A stretch of DNA of 64,000 nucleotides from Romanomermis culicivorax (GCA_963922205.1 CAWUHX010000351.1:124001-188000), one strand, 5' to 3'; positions 46,001 to 55,956 are shown, counted from the first letter of the stretch. The notes: generated by a model from the letters alone, not told the origin. Numbers and translations are program-made.

Positions 46001-49000
46001 ATTTTATGTATAGAAATTTATAGTCCGTTTATTATAAAACATTCCCATATCAGAAAAAGAAAAAATCGGTACTATTATTGTACTAACCAAAAATTGCTGA
46101 GAGTTAGTTGAGTTGGGCTTCAAATTTTTAGATCCACAAGGTTTCTGTTTTAGCAGAAAATTACAAAAAATAGAAAATGTATTTGCCCTCTCCGGTCCCA
46201 TTTTCAAAAGCATTTTAAAAAGAACATGGGGAATTTAAATCAAATAGAGTTTACAGAACTAACTGCGTCCCGTTACCTCGACTGTCTCGTTACCTCGGCC
46301 ATCCCGTTACCTCGACTAATGTGTAAAATTTCCATTACATCGACCATTAATCAATTTTTATGGAAAATAAAATCTTTTTTCACCCTATGGCGTTACCTCG
46401 ACTGTGCTACGTATATTTTGAATTTGACTTTGACGTTGGATAAATTTGAATTTTTTTGTAGTAATATTATCATTCTGCATTTATTCCCTTGATTTATCAA
46501 CAAAATCTAACTCATGCGTACAAGCAAAAATTATGTCTTTTTTATCGTGTGCTGATCAACTTCGGGATTGCTAATTATTCGATTATTTTTGACCTTTGTT
46601 CTTCCTTTTTCGTTCCTTAGTTTATCAGAATTTCTACACCGATAGCAATCAGTGGCTGATTTATCAGCCAATCTAACATATGTATTTATGTTTTTAGAAA
46701 AAGTAGAAATAATCTGGTTGAGCTGTACTTTCGCATTTTAATAAATCTTCTTATGGATAAACGTTGCTCACAATGTTCCATTTGGGCAAAAATTCAAGTA
46801 CAACCTTCTGGCTATTTCCCAAGCACCAACAATCAGAAGTAATTTCTTAATAAACATTGATGTCGTAATTGTTTGAGGGAGGTCAGTGGGAAAATAATAC
46901 ATTTTGTAAATTTCACTTAGTAATTTTTTATGACGTTACAACATGGTCATGGTAACGGGACGATCGTGTCCCGTTACTCCTAGTAATGCTATAAATCACT
47001 TTACCCCAAGTAACGCAATTTTTGCAAAAAATTGTGTCCCGTTCCTCCAACAATGCTATATGAGTCTTCTAAAATTTCCCATATGTACTTTAATACTTAA
47101 CATCACGACTTAAACAAACACTTAAGCAAAACAAAGAAAGAACGGCATGAACATAAACTAAAACATAAACAAAGACACAAAAAACAAAAGAAAAAATATA
47201 AAGAAAAATCATAGTTAAAAAATGAAAAAGATGAGAATAAAGAAAATAAACAAAACTGAAGAAAAAAATAAAACGAAAAGAAAAGCAATTTGGCACCAAA
47301 ACAGCTGGCGCCAACGCCAGCGCCCAAAAGACCCAATCCTGAATTGACTGGAGCCCAAAGGGCGGCGCCGAAGTTGGGGCGTCGAAATGACGGCATCGAA
47401 ACGTACCTTTCTATACTTTGCATGCCTTTTAAATTGGTCTGTCTTTAGGAAAATCGTTGTGCAATGATGAAAATTGAGAATCATAGGTGGCGCGATAGCC
47501 TCAACCTATAATATACTTGGTCCCCAAATTTCATGTCTCCCCCCACCTAGAGCCAAAACGGTAACAGCTAGAACCTTCGGGTTTTTTTCATAATTTCAGG
47601 TATATGGGCAAACTATGGGGTGCCTTTTGTTATTTCGCCTCTATCTGCAAGTGGAGCTCGCTGGGACCCCAAAAACATGCAAGAAACGCACTTTTTGAGG
47701 GCCTCCAGTACCACCATGCCCCACAATGAGTGTGTCATATCAAAGCTCTATACTTCGGCCTAAGCATCAGGGGGGTGCAATCTCACTTGCACAAAAAATT
47801 TTCCGGCGTGTAAACAAAGGTATTTTTGCGATATTTTGGGTTGAGGAGTTCTTATCCGTGATGAATTCAATCGATATGGTGACTTTACACTCTCTTTACA
47901 ACGTGTTCAAAGTACTATGCAGTTTAACACATCTTTTCCTTCTTCCGAAAGTAAGAATTCATAGTTTTAAGATTGTTTTTTATTCTTTTTTTGATGTGAA
48001 GATGGCCAAATTTAAAACTTCAATGTGCTTCTATGAAAGTTTTTATGCATGGTTGAGGCCCACTAAAAAAAGGTGGACTAGTTTATTAGAAAATGCCACG
48101 ATGGGACAGAAAAAAAGAAGAATATACTTGCTTGGATGGTCACCAAGCTAGAAAAAGGAGCGGACTAGATTTTTGAGAATTTGGGTTAAAGTTGGAAAAA
48201 ATTCACTTTTTTCTAATGTTGGATTTTCATTCTTTCTCATTAAAAAATTTCTCATGTCTATGAAAAAGTATCTTCTGCAGCTGAGTGCATCAACACACTT
48301 TCCAACCATACATGCGCATCTCCGAAATATTATGGAGGGCACTTGGGTGGACATTGGTTTTTCGACGTTTTTTGAAACAACAAATTCAAAAAAAGGTGGC
48401 CAAAATTTTTTTTCATGCAAAGTTTTCCAGTTCAAAACTCTTGGGGTAGTTTGCACCCTCATGTCCTCCCTCACACATGTGTACTTCCAATTCGTTGAAC
48501 TTTTTTACTAATTTTTTACTAAATTTAGTGTTAATAAAACAGGAATCAACTGTGAAAAAGTGACACATAAAATCCCACTCAGTTTTTTTAGAAGAAAAGC
48601 TACAGCGTCTTCTTAGAACTAAATTGATTATGCAGGATCTATTTAATTCAGTCATTTTATGTAACACATTGTATAGAATTTACTCCTTTTATGTAACACA
48701 TTGTATAGAATTAATTTACTCTCAATATAGGTACTCGAAATCAAGTAATCACAAGTGTTTGTTAAAACTATTCAACAAAACAGCATTATTCACAGTTTTT
48801 GGATTTAACTGAAACTTGCAGAAAGCGCACCTTTTGCAGGATTGCAGACGGGAGGCAATTTCATCCATCCCGATCGCTCCCGTCCTGCTCTCAAAACAGT
48901 CGTACTCTTGCCGTGGGGGTGCGAGTAGATTGGGGGAGAAGCGGAAACCGGTTTTGGCGCACACGGCTAATATAGCCATGGCTGAATCAGGAACTTTTTA

Positions 49001-52000
49001 ATGGAATTTTTGTATGCTTTACCCTATTGTCCCATTTTCAGATGGTGCCCAATGTGTGTAACCAAGACCCAATTGCACTAAAGGGGTCTAAGCTCGAGCT
49101 CAAGATAATCTCGAACAAAATGGCAACTCGGTTCATCTCAAGTTTGGTATAATCTCAGTGTCATCAGGATTATAACGAGCTGAATGTTGAGATTATCCCC
49201 AGCCCGAGCTGTTGGGTTGCACTAACATTTCCGCATAATTTTCTTATCTCTAAAGCAAATAAACATAAAAATGTTTGCAATACCCAAACTCGAACTTAAA
49301 CCTCAATATTAGTTAATCCTGAAGTGAATATTGTTTGTGCGCTGGAAGAAAATAATCTCAACATTGCAATTAGCTCTAACTGAGGATCAGCAAAGCCTGA
49401 TGATGGTATTATCGTCATGTCGGGTAGCTCAACCGACCTCAGGTTTCTTTATAGTTCTAAAAATGACTATAATGTGCCTCCCTCGCCATTTTTCAGCTAG
49501 CAAGAGTGAGAGCCAGGCGTTTTGAATCAGTCGGGAGTTAGAATGCTATTGGTTTACGATTTCTATAGATTTGAGTGAAGTCAGCCGTGGGCATCACTGC
49601 ATATAATTTTCACATAGAAAAAATTTTACTGTAGTTGATGCCAGGCGAAGGACAAAATGCACAATGCTGCAGAATATACTTTTTCACCGGCATGGAAAAT
49701 TTTTCAATGAGAAAGAATGAAGATCCAATATTAGAAAAGTGAATTTTTTCCAACTTTAACCCAAGTTCTCAAAAATCTAGTCCGCTCCTTTTTCAAGCTT
49801 GGTGACTATCCAAGCAAGTAATGGTTCTGAATATTGTTGAAATCTGTTGAACGATGTGCTAAGCTTACGGTTTGGTGCAAAGCAAAGAGGAGTAAAAGCT
49901 GTTAGGTAAAAGTCGGTGGGAAAGCAAAGGATGCAAAATTGGTGGCAGTTTTGTGCAATAAAAACTTTCAGAAAAATTGTTTTGAAAACACCAAATTATC
50001 TACATTTTGCCATAATTTTCTAATAATTTTGTAATAAATTTTTAATTGTCAAAAAATTATTTTTTTTAAATCTGCTATAAATCTAATGAGAAACTATACA
50101 TCGTGCACTGTTCGTTACAGATCGTTTGAGTTCAATGAGTTGAAAAATGTTCATCCTTTTATACAAATTTTTTCGGTAAAAAACAGCAATAACTTTTGAA
50201 CACCTGCTTTCCCCATTATGTGAATAAATGTGCCTGTAAGGAGATATTTTAGAATGGCAAGTTATAAATTATTCAGGCGAGCTATTGTACTATAGAGTCA
50301 AATATGCATATTGAAATACTTTTAAAAGGATTAGATCAAAAGGATCATCTCAATCTTATTGCAATTTTAAAAATTTATAGCATTCTTGGAGTAACGGGAC
50401 AGTTGGAGTAACGGGACACTTGGGGTAATGTAATGGGAATTTTAAAAATTGATATATAACATTCTTGGGGTAATGGGACACTCGGAGTAACCGGGCACTT
50501 GGAGTAACGGGACATTTGGTGTAACGAGGCACTTAGAGTAAAGGGACACAGCAAAATGAACAGTGGCGGTAGCAGTAATGGATTTTAAAGCTTTATAAAC
50601 AACATTAGTTGATTGGACTGGACTGTCGAGGTAACGTTACAGTCGAGGTAACGGGAATTCTTTATTTTTTTATAACATTAGCAAGGTAAAGGGACGGTCG
50701 AGGTGAGGGGATGATCGCGGTAACGCGACAGTCGAGGTAACGGAACACAATCAAACTGACTACCTAATTCGAAGTTGTCGGAGAAATAGGAAAAAAAGGG
50801 TAGATGGAGAGATTGGCGAAGTTCAGTGCCAAATTTACGAACTGGGTTTTCGAATCGCTAAGAGTAATATGAGTCGGTAACTTAAATCAAAGTCGGACTA
50901 GTTCGTGTTTTTTATGTTTTACTTACAATGAAAATAATAGGAGCAAAATTACAAAATTACAATTAGTGTCATACAATCTACTGTATATAGCTGACGTAAG
51001 AAATTTGTACAAAAATTCGACATGCTGCATATGCTTGCACAAACATCCGCTTATTGAAGGCGTCCTTCCGACCGAATCAATTCCACGAGTTCTACCATTC
51101 AAATTTTGATTTCTTGGGAATGCAGGTTTCAAAGATCTATCCAGCTTTAAGATGGAAGCTAATTTCCGGTTCTCCGTTATTTGGATCTGAAGTTGGCTGA
51201 TATTGTCCCCTTAGTGAAGGTGACGTTTGTGTAACTGGGCCCTGGTCATCCAAACTCAACACACTCATAACTTTCAAAAATAGAGGTGCAACGTTTTGCT
51301 TTACATTTTTTATGTTTCAACGATACTTAACGATTGACATCCAACTTTTTTGTATTTCTATCTATGCAAGTTTTTTATCTCAAAAATTTGTATCTGGCTG
51401 AGGTTTGCCCGATTTTTTATTCAAATATTGCCGTAGGCCAGAGTTATTCGTCGACCATTTGTTGCCGATCGCCTTGCACCGGTGCCACACCTCTTCTGGT
51501 CCGCGGCCAGTGTTATCCGTTGGCTTATTACGGCTCGGCTTGTCAAGTGAACGAGCAATGCGATGGCGGTTACGGTATGACTTGCTCGGGGGGTATTTGC
51601 CGCTGCGCCTCGGGTTTCGCGCCCTATTCCGACAGTTACACGTCGGGTGAAAATCCGCCCCAAACGTGCGTCCGCGACTGTGGCAGCGGCGTTGCACACG
51701 CCGGCGAATGTTTCACGTAAGAAACGACGCGAATTTGATTCTGAGAGGCTACACAGTGCAGAAAAATAATTAATTTTTACAGTGAGCTGATTCGATCCCG
51801 AAAAGCAGTGGTACACTGTAAATGAGCACTGCAAAAAAGGCTTAGACTATGTGTCCGGAATTTTGCAACAAAAGCTTTCATCTTGCTCATGGTCTTACAG
51901 TGGAAGTGTTGTAGTGCGATTGGTCTGAAATTTCTATGCTCATCTAAAATTGCCTTTTTCGACGGGACGGAACGGAGTGCAATCGACGGAACGTAACCGA

Positions 52001-54853
52001 ACGAAACGAAAATTTTCGTTGGGTTCGGTCGGAGGTTACCGTCTGTTGTTCTCCGAAAAGTTGCAGTTATTGTCTCCGACCAAAAAAGGATTTTCAGGCT
52101 GAACGTTTTAAGCTGTTGACGATCCATTTCGTTCCGTCGGAAAGAGCATGTATAAATGAGCCTTTAGCGTTCATTCGTTTCCACCGGATATCAAAGCTCA
52201 AAAATTCCATCTGGGTTCAGAATTCACGATCTGACCCAGAAAACTTACAGTAAAACTACTGAGTTTTGAAGGTTTTCATTACTTACAGTAGTTCATCATC
52301 AACAGCGTAACGAGTGAAACTACGTACAGTCTGTTTTTAATGCTAAAATGAAACCGGGAATAAAGTACTGCATCTGTTATTGCAAAATAAATTGACAATA
52401 CTGACAAGCATACATGCACGTGGGGGGCGTTGGACCCCAGCAGGCTTTAATTGACCCTCAGCAGAAGATTCTTGCTGACCCCCAGCAGATTTGACTACCC
52501 CAGCAATGATCGAGAAGATGACGAAGGAAAGTGAGCTAGAGAGAAGAGAAAGTTGTGATAAAAATGGGAATGATGTTGTAGTTTAACAATATTCCTGAAC
52601 AAAGCATACTTGATTCCAAAAAGCAACATTAAAACTTTAAAAAATGCAGTCTAAGCAAGTAATTTCACATATCTGACTAATAAAGGATATGCTGTTTGGA
52701 TGTTAGAAGACCTATCTAAAACCTTTTTCTTATCAAGAACGAAAAAATTTGTATTCCATCCACCCCCTTTCCTGGCTGACCCCCAGGTGAATTTTTATGC
52801 TGTGCATGTATGCTGACAAGCATCTCAGAACTGTTGGATCACTGTTATGATCGCTAAATGTCTGGGTTTCAGTTATTTTTGCATTCAATGTCAAGGTTAC
52901 TCGGTCAAAATTTCATTACTGCTCAGAATTCATGATCCTAATCCGAGTAATGTAGAACTAATTTTTGTAGTTTTTTATGCATTAAATTTTAAAAAAGCTC
53001 TTAGCTAGAATCGGTAGCCTTCGACCAAACAGCATCAGGCTGAGCTGTCACGTCTCCACTCGGCTGCTCGCGAGAATATCCCTACAGCAAGAATAAAAAA
53101 ATCAGCCAATAGATTCTGCAGCCCGGAGTCAAAATTGACACATACCATTGCTAAATCCAGTTCGCATGATTTAGATGTATATAGACGTTATCCAGATCTT
53201 CCTAGGCGACGACATCTATTTGGATCATTGGATGTGCATTAAATCCATGCTGTATGCCTTGCTCCGATCATTATCAGATGACTTGAATTAGTACCAGAGC
53301 TCTGATCAGGCAACTTCTGATCTCTACTCATCACCAATTAGAAAATATTGAATACAGTCAGATGCAAATGGAGACCATACTATTCATTATTAGATCAAGG
53401 CTCAATTACTTGGCATCTATGATTGTCAGTTAAACAAATAATCTCGGTCAATACACTAATTAAAAGTGCTAATTTGATCATTGGACGTACGGTAACAGAA
53501 TGAAACATTTCCATGAGTTCATCGGAGGTTCTGTATTCTAGTTAGATCTTGCACTGTTCAGTTTGTCAGACACGAACTATTGGTTAGATCCTACGACATC
53601 CAGTATGTCGTATGAGCTTTACAATGTACAGACATACAGAAGACCATCTCTCATCAGCAGAAAAGTGCAAAAAGGGATCCAGAATCATGAAATTACATAA
53701 GCGCGTCATCTAAACATAGTTTATATTCTCTGCGAACAAAGTCACTAACAAAAGAAAATCTGGAATTGATTTGATACATTAGAGAAGAATTTAATTTCTG
53801 TTTCGAATATATACATAGACACAAAATCATACAACCTATCGCAATATCAGTACCATGTTCCGATTTTTACATTTTTTAGATCTTATTTTGACGTGATGTA
53901 TGCCTCTTCCTACCTTGTTTCTGAACAAAATCTGTGACAACAGTCTTGTGTAAGTTCCATTCAACTTAATCTAGATAGATTTCGTCCTGACAATACGTCA
54001 GACAATTTGATTTGTGTTTGTCTGATATTGTGGTCTAATATAATGTAGAGAGCACTGCCAGTGCACAAGACTTGTCCTGTAACATGCCTAGATTTTCCAT
54101 GAAAATGTGGATCCTACCTAAAGACAGACCTTTCTACAGATCTTAGGTCACACCGAAACTGAACATTTATGAAATCACTCAGCTAAATCTCAAAAATCCT
54201 CTGACTGAAAAATTCTGCAGTTGAAGCTATGCTTGCCGTAGACGATTTTCAACTCATATAATGTTTTTGTCATTTCTCATTTTAGAAGCATATTACGACA
54301 GACATTAAGAATTTCGCTTGCCTTTTTTAACATACAGGTCATCGAGTTTGGGATCGTCTTGCACTGCGAATGAACAATGCCCCAGCGGCGCGGCTTGCTT
54401 CCGCGGTGCCTGCTTTTGCGACTGTCGCAAGGGGTACATTCGTTCGGGTTCAGGTTGCGTCCAAGGACAACAAACGCCGAAACCTGCTTCGGGCGGTAAA
54501 ATTTCCAATCATGGACTATTATACATATGAATAGTTTGTTTCTCTTGAACTGTTGTATATATTAAGAATGGAAAGGAAGTACTACAGATAATTTCTGTCC
54601 TATAGTATAGGACGAAAATTTATAAGTCTATTCAGCTAACCTTTACCATTTCCAAGTAAAATTATCCTGCAGTAAAATCATCTACATGTTCTACAGCAAT
54701 TTTATATAATCAAGCGAAATCTTGCTGACGTCATACTTGATAAACTTTTTCTATTTTGCTCAAATTTTAGGTTCAGCTGGAACCGCAACGACCAAGTCAG
54801 GCAACGTCTTGGATCTACTCAAAGGTATTTTCCCAGGTGCAGGATCTGGTTAG
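21614..54853 (+). CDS. Secreted EB-module cysteine-rich protein, eight exons
   Basis: Exons are 21614-21701, 21757-21900, 21958-22074, 25081-25203, 25657-25929, 51437-51716, 54338-54495 and 54771-54853. All have GT donors and AG acceptors, the phases agree at every join (phase 1 except intron 6, phase 2), and the total is 1266 nt (421 residues plus TAG). The N-terminus is a signal peptide (hydrophobic [11 protein letters not shown]). Then come repeated EB-type modules of about six cysteines, for example [60 protein letters not shown] and [18 protein letters not shown], with a different Cys-rich block in exon 5. The C-terminus is Gly/Thr-rich with no membrane anchor. EB modules are abundant in nematode extracellular proteins; the precise function is unknown. 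Intron 5 is 25.5 kb, swollen by mobile elements. Confidence 0.88.
22075..25080 (+). other. Intron 3 of the EB-module gene
   Basis: About 3 kb without a supported exon. It holds a GC-richer stretch at 23100-23780 with several short overlapping ORFs, none resembling the gene. A patch near 24410-24460 is rich in GAACCGAAACC-type words similar to those at the start of the hAT element at 43043. Patches of ATCAAGGT-type words occur near 24770-24860. Confidence 0.5.
25081..25203 (+). CDS. EB-module gene, exon 4
   Basis: The exon lies between TTTTTTACAG and GTAATT and holds 41 codons in phase 1-1. It encodes one EB module with six cysteines ([20 protein letters not shown]). Confidence 0.87.
25657..25929 (+). 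CDS. EB-module gene, exon 5
   Basis: The exon lies between TTTTAAG and GTAAGA and holds 91 codons in phase 1-1. It is a different Cys-rich unit with paired cysteines ([11 protein letters not shown]) and two further Cys pairs. It is followed by the 25.5-kb intron. Confidence 0.85.
25980..26760. repeat. Repeat with GGCGACAGTCG words on both strands
   Basis: Words such as CGGCGACAGT and its complement ACTGTCGCCG recur at 25998-26098 and 26605-26735. They flank a central segment with several ATTATTCGGGGAATCGG-like units. The arrangement suggests an inverted-repeat element, but its ends are not defined. Confidence 0.45.
27290..28290. repeat. Degenerate 85-90-bp tandem repeat array, interrupted
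   Basis: Units contain GGGGAATTCAATGGA, then CACTTTACACAAAAA, then GTAAACAAA and a GTATTTC-GCGATTTTT block. About four units lie before 27650 and two to three after 28090, split by an unrelated insertion. Single related units recur at 47790-47900 beside copy B of the TIR repeat, so the array belongs to that repeat family. Confidence 0.6.
28705..28708. other. Left target-site duplication of LTR element D
   Basis: AGGG precedes the 5' LTR and recurs directly after the 3' LTR at 42758-42761. Copy B of the surrounding repeat shows the unoccupied site with a single AGGG in TGGAGGGCACTTGG. Confidence 0.8.
28709..29186 (+). repeat. Element D 5' LTR
   Basis: It starts TGTTGAGG and ends CCTAACA (TG...CA). 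It differs from the 3' LTR at four transition sites only. Confidence 0.93.
29189..29206 (+). promoter_or_regulatory. Element D primer-binding-site candidate
   Basis: TGGTGGACTCTTAACGCC begins 2 nt after the LTR, with TGG complementary to a tRNA CCA end. The same sequence follows the LTR in D2. The primer tRNA was not identified. Confidence 0.55.
29295..35948 (+). pseudogene. Element D gag-pol, single frame with two in-frame TGA codons
   Basis: 2218 codons in one frame from ATG 29295 to TAG 35946-35948, broken by TGA at 30024-30026 and 34095-34097. Gag has a conserved capsid-like region (about 30330-31000), a Cys/His knuckle ([16 protein letters not shown], about 31254) and an RGG stretch. 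The protease active site is LIDTGAQC (Asp at 31941). Reverse transcriptase has YIDD at 33384-33395. RNase H has TDASG near 33836. Integrase has a HHCC zinc region (34830-34980), catalytic Asp near 35043 and 35223, and Glu near 35329 (GMVEKFNQ). Gag and pol need no frameshift. At the first TGA the D2 copy has Trp; the second lies in RNase H, where the family usually has Trp. Both therefore look like single G-to-A changes. Confidence 0.93.
35949..36418 (+). other. Element D spacer between integrase and ORF2
   Basis: AT-rich with runs of C and T and no coding signal. It precedes the first ORF2 exon and could contain a promoter or a branch region for a subgenomic transcript. Confidence 0.4.
36419..36530 (+). 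CDS. Element D ORF2, first exon
   Basis: ATG 36419 opens 37 codons ending in [10 protein letters not shown], then one extra base before the GTAAGC donor at 36531. Joining to the TTTTTTAG acceptor at 37220 keeps the frame of the exonuclease ORF. The same exon end, phase and sequence pattern occur in element C (9186/9403), so splicing is conserved. Function of the leader peptide is unknown; it may set the start of ORF2 on a spliced RNA. Confidence 0.65.
37221..38626 (+). pseudogene. Element D ORF2: DEDDy-type 3'-5' exonuclease
   Basis: The second exon enters with [11 protein letters not shown], meets TGA at 37256-37258 (element C has a sense codon there) and continues to TAG at 38624-38626. 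If translation starts at ATG 37316 the product is 436 residues. Motif I is IIGFDTEK (Asp 37397, Glu 37403). Motif II is VGYNLVTDL (Asp 37616). Motif III is [10 protein letters not shown] (Tyr at 37928, Asp at 37940), the YxxxD of the RNase D/WRN group. A helix [13 protein letters not shown] precedes motif III as in that group. All four acidic residues are present. Such enzymes trim 3' ends of DNA or RNA; in a retroelement, proofreading or end processing is conceivable but not shown. DEDDy ORFs are, as I recall, reported in bdelloid rotifer LTR elements. The acidic C-terminus ([14 protein letters not shown]) is unassigned. Confidence 0.85.
38630..41536 (+). CDS. Element D ORF3, large RGG-rich protein of unknown function
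   Basis: 968 residues from ATG 38630, three bases after the ORF2 stop and in the same frame. The N-terminal third is globular with [18 protein letters not shown] Gln/Pro-rich middle contains a charged coiled-coil segment (residues about 338-385, [20 protein letters not shown]). Then comes a basic patch ([14 protein letters not shown]) followed by an acidic [12 protein letters not shown] second folded block lies at about residues 620-800. The C-terminus is rich in Arg-Gly ([14 protein letters not shown]), typical of RNA binding. It has no signal peptide or membrane segment, so it is not an envelope protein. Element C has a diverged counterpart fused in frame to the exonuclease. A gag-like or RNP role is an inference. 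Confidence 0.75.
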   Translation: MDIGPYSEILIEDNFKNLESVCNKVPLTFHLFWPACREEAEEYLTSLLDHNYLRSFSPEGKEQLLKMLWRGDRYGQYLSFLNSLPVTEVHTPTKGDAITCWGNRFGFLPIRFWPKTKSWEQRPEDKRKHLAECPQYKDNPYCYQRFYFPQIAVQVPGLRYPIDMSEDATKENQKKSVLAYQPEYVPGYEPPFFKPILPSDAPGFTITHIGDKVVVTPTGKQPAVPVTGTEVSTMVSQQSGVHRSSLDQVQGMQAEPVAAKAQQQAIPADLNTPIDLNQVGDDLEVDKEVTVESLIQPDQETQVTSLLDQTESLLSGMDVRAEQMLDESNLIMIAASPTIEEIEARLRERAEKEIERQKEIFAKQLAEQKARLDQQQKQLEQVLAGFTAQPTPLAVPTVVQAPAKPPTAYHIPKLPVQPASTQVIQPAVSKVTPTVQVAPRDPSMDRGIPGMYTAKEVRKFRAEGRTDDQIKRLGRRKLARRANRAKKRDEEDVIEISDGEGEQTGSSTSVDLKFAGSTTLLMDSTKSKTGTTPTSLMPGTKSSTSQVQSTVASAKVPSKSSASQVSATTKSTLAKPVSKADKTSQQNQSSSAGKKVVSKPSSSEPTKSVKRSRDKEVTLEYLSSVLRDYWDVHKKFPLVKGRIDFSTPGVIEFFAQDMPDDNRNQIIWALVNNGVEELYENYGDHFDVQGGFLYDHVNVPEPIWEYIWLKFMPNWFHHFDAEIVMAAVRYLCTMVLLKLEQQQLGPRHIGAVDARAKSFVTERYYSIYLRGEGSTAFREAYANRMQEHQQTAVDMAAKRRLSDMVQKFSGKFQKAEDEEGQPFNIPILTERQPRDTSRSRSQHSRQSSHSQGRHQPGVFKLPYANQQSQGRSSTSASGVSSVSSTQGTYQRGTGGGYGRGWGQGQGQGRPFKMVNPQPYRGQVMGGPPRAAQPRGVFGGFLRGRGARGGPYPRRGSFQYGGYGGGGQQ
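41537..42279 (+). other. Element D 3' untranslated region
   Basis: The first 250 bp are AT-rich with repeated ACAAAAATAC words. A GC-rich stretch at 41900-42130 has short ORFs of no recognised family. It ends in a purine-rich GAGGGCTGAGGGA (42267-42279) directly before the 3' LTR, a weak polypurine-tract candidate. Confidence 0.5.
42280..42757 (+). repeat. Element D 3' LTR
   Basis: 478 bp, TGTTGAGG to CCTAACA, followed by AGGG (42758-42761). Confidence 0.93.
43043..44100 (-). mobile_element. Decayed hAT element with transposase remnant
   Basis: It starts TAGGGATG and ends CATCCCTA, with weaker inverted similarity for about 12 bp more. On the minus strand (43609-43854) a reading frame contains [17 protein letters not shown], the hallmark TTDxW segment of hAT transposases. 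The flanking 8-mers (CTAAATCA and CTACCAAT) do not match well, so the duplication is decayed or the ends are slightly off. It lies inside copy A and is absent from copy B. Confidence 0.7.
45136..46263 (+). other. Intron sequence without a recognised gene
   Basis: AT-rich sequence. Small repeats such as ATTCATTCAAATTCATTTC at 45795-45850 are the only visible structure. Confidence 0.4.
46264..50749. mobile_element. 4.5-kb element with inverted subterminal repeat arrays
   Basis: The left end has several CCCGTTACCTCGACTGT-type units (46268-46400) and the right end the complementary ACAGTCGAGGTAACGG units (50625-50749). Further in, TGTCCCGTTACTCC with AATGCTATA (46968-47060) mirrors GGAGTAACGGGACA with a TATAGCATTC word (50376-50525). 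The outermost 28 bp of both ends are complementary with three mismatches. Copy B of the TIR repeat lies inside. No transposase frame was seen. Confidence 0.6.
47800..49822. mobile_element. TIR DNA element 'copy B' with adjoining repeat
   Basis: Inverted ends at 48079-48290 and about 49660-49822 share GCTTGGATAGTCACCAAGCT, GAGCGGACTAGATTTTTGAG and further blocks. Upstream (47800-48078) it also matches the sequence left of copy A. It lacks both the LTR element and the hAT insertion of copy A, so it preserves the empty sites. No transposase frame is present. Confidence 0.7.
51437..51716 (+). CDS. EB-module gene, exon 6
   Basis: The exon lies between TTGCCGTAG and GTAAGA and enters in phase 1 and leaves in phase 2. 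It is GC-richer than the surroundings. It contains two adjacent Cys-rich parts, including [20 protein letters not shown]. Short ORFs on the opposite strand are shadows. Confidence 0.87.
51717..52400 (+). other. Intron 6 of the EB-module gene, left part
   Basis: No coding signal. Runs of GAACGGAACG-like words occur near 51960-52010. Confidence 0.4.
52409..52812. mobile_element. hAT-type MITE with perfect 8-bp target duplication
   Basis: 404 bp, ends CATACATGCAC and GTGCATGTATG (perfect 11-bp inverted repeats), flanked by CTGACAAG at 52401-52408 and 52813-52820. Both ends carry GACCCCCAG-type words internally. It is non-coding. Confidence 0.85.
52821..54337 (+). other. Intron 6 of the EB-module gene, right part
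   Basis: About 1.5 kb without recognised coding or repeat structure. Confidence 0.4.
54338..54495 (+). CDS. EB-module gene, exon 7
   Basis: The exon lies between AACATACAG and GTAAAA and enters in phase 2, leaving in phase 1. It encodes one Cys-rich module ([18 protein letters not shown]) followed by a linker of Gln, Pro and Gly. Confidence 0.87.
54771..54853 (+). CDS. EB-module gene, exon 8 (terminal)
   Basis: After AAATTTTAG it encodes a Thr/Ser/Gly-rich tail with [12 protein letters not shown] and the stop TAG at 54851-54853. It has no cysteines or membrane anchor. Confidence 0.82.
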
Positions 54854-55254
54854 CATGTGGAACATGGTGATATGAAGCTTAACAGGATATATATTTTCAC
54901 CTATCATATTTCTTCGGGTTTTGAAATATAGTAAAAATGACAGTGTTTGATTCTTTCCTTGATCAGCAAGTACATTTGTGAAATCTAATTTAATATAGAT
55001 CTTGATAAAACATCAGCTTGCCGATCTAATTTATCATCAGATTTCTCCACGCGTATTTCGGAATGAATTTACTTTTACAGCAAATAACAATCAATTTGTC
55101 CAATTCATCAACAAACTTTTCGGAGGAAGCTAGTGATTGGGTAAAATCGAAAACTCAGTTCAGGGTGTCAAATTCCGTGTAGTCATCAGATCAATACTCT
55201 CTTTGTCGTCAAAGTTATGTACATATAGTTTGTGCGTATGGAGCTTTTTCATCA

Positions 55255-55260
55255 AATAAA
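55255..55260 (+). terminator. Polyadenylation signal candidate of the EB-module gene
   Basis: AATAAA lies about 400 bp after the stop codon, followed by an A-rich stretch. Confidence 0.4.
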
Positions 55261-55956
55261 AAAGTAAAAAAAATCAGGGATTGAAAAGGTGTTATGAAAA
55301 AGTTGAAGATTTTTTCAAATATATTGATTTATAAATAGTAAAAAAATTGAACTTTTCGACGCTTACTTTATTCGCGAACTTTTCGACATTTACTTTATTC
55401 GCGAACTTTTCATAGGAATGATTGAGAACGAAAAATTTCACAATTACGAGTCCAGGATCCAAATATCATGGAAATTTCTTTCGGGGGTCAACCAGGAAAG
55501 GGATGGGATACAAAATTTTCTCTTTCTTTATAACGAAAAGAAAGGCCTTCTAACATTCAAGCACTGTTTTAGTCAGAAAAATTGCCAAACTACAGCCTCA
55601 TTTTCATTCTTATGACGATTTTTTCTTCTCTTTTGCTTATTTTCCTTTATCACCTTCTCGATTATTGCCGACGGGTCGAATAAAAATCTGCTGGGGTCAA
55701 TACTCCTCAAATCCCCAAGTGCAAGCATACTTGAATCTTGATGAAAATGCAATATTACGTAGCTTTGTTGACCTGGCATGATTATTCCTCTATAGAGTAC
55801 TCACGATTGTGAAACACGTTCCAGGAAAAAGTCAAGTATTTCCTTTCGGAATATTTGTTAGATTTTACCCGACTTTACTGTGTTTTTCTACATTTGCAAA
55901 TGTGGAAAAAATATTGGCTAAATTTTTTAAGTCGGTTCCCTCCCGGCCTTCAGCCT

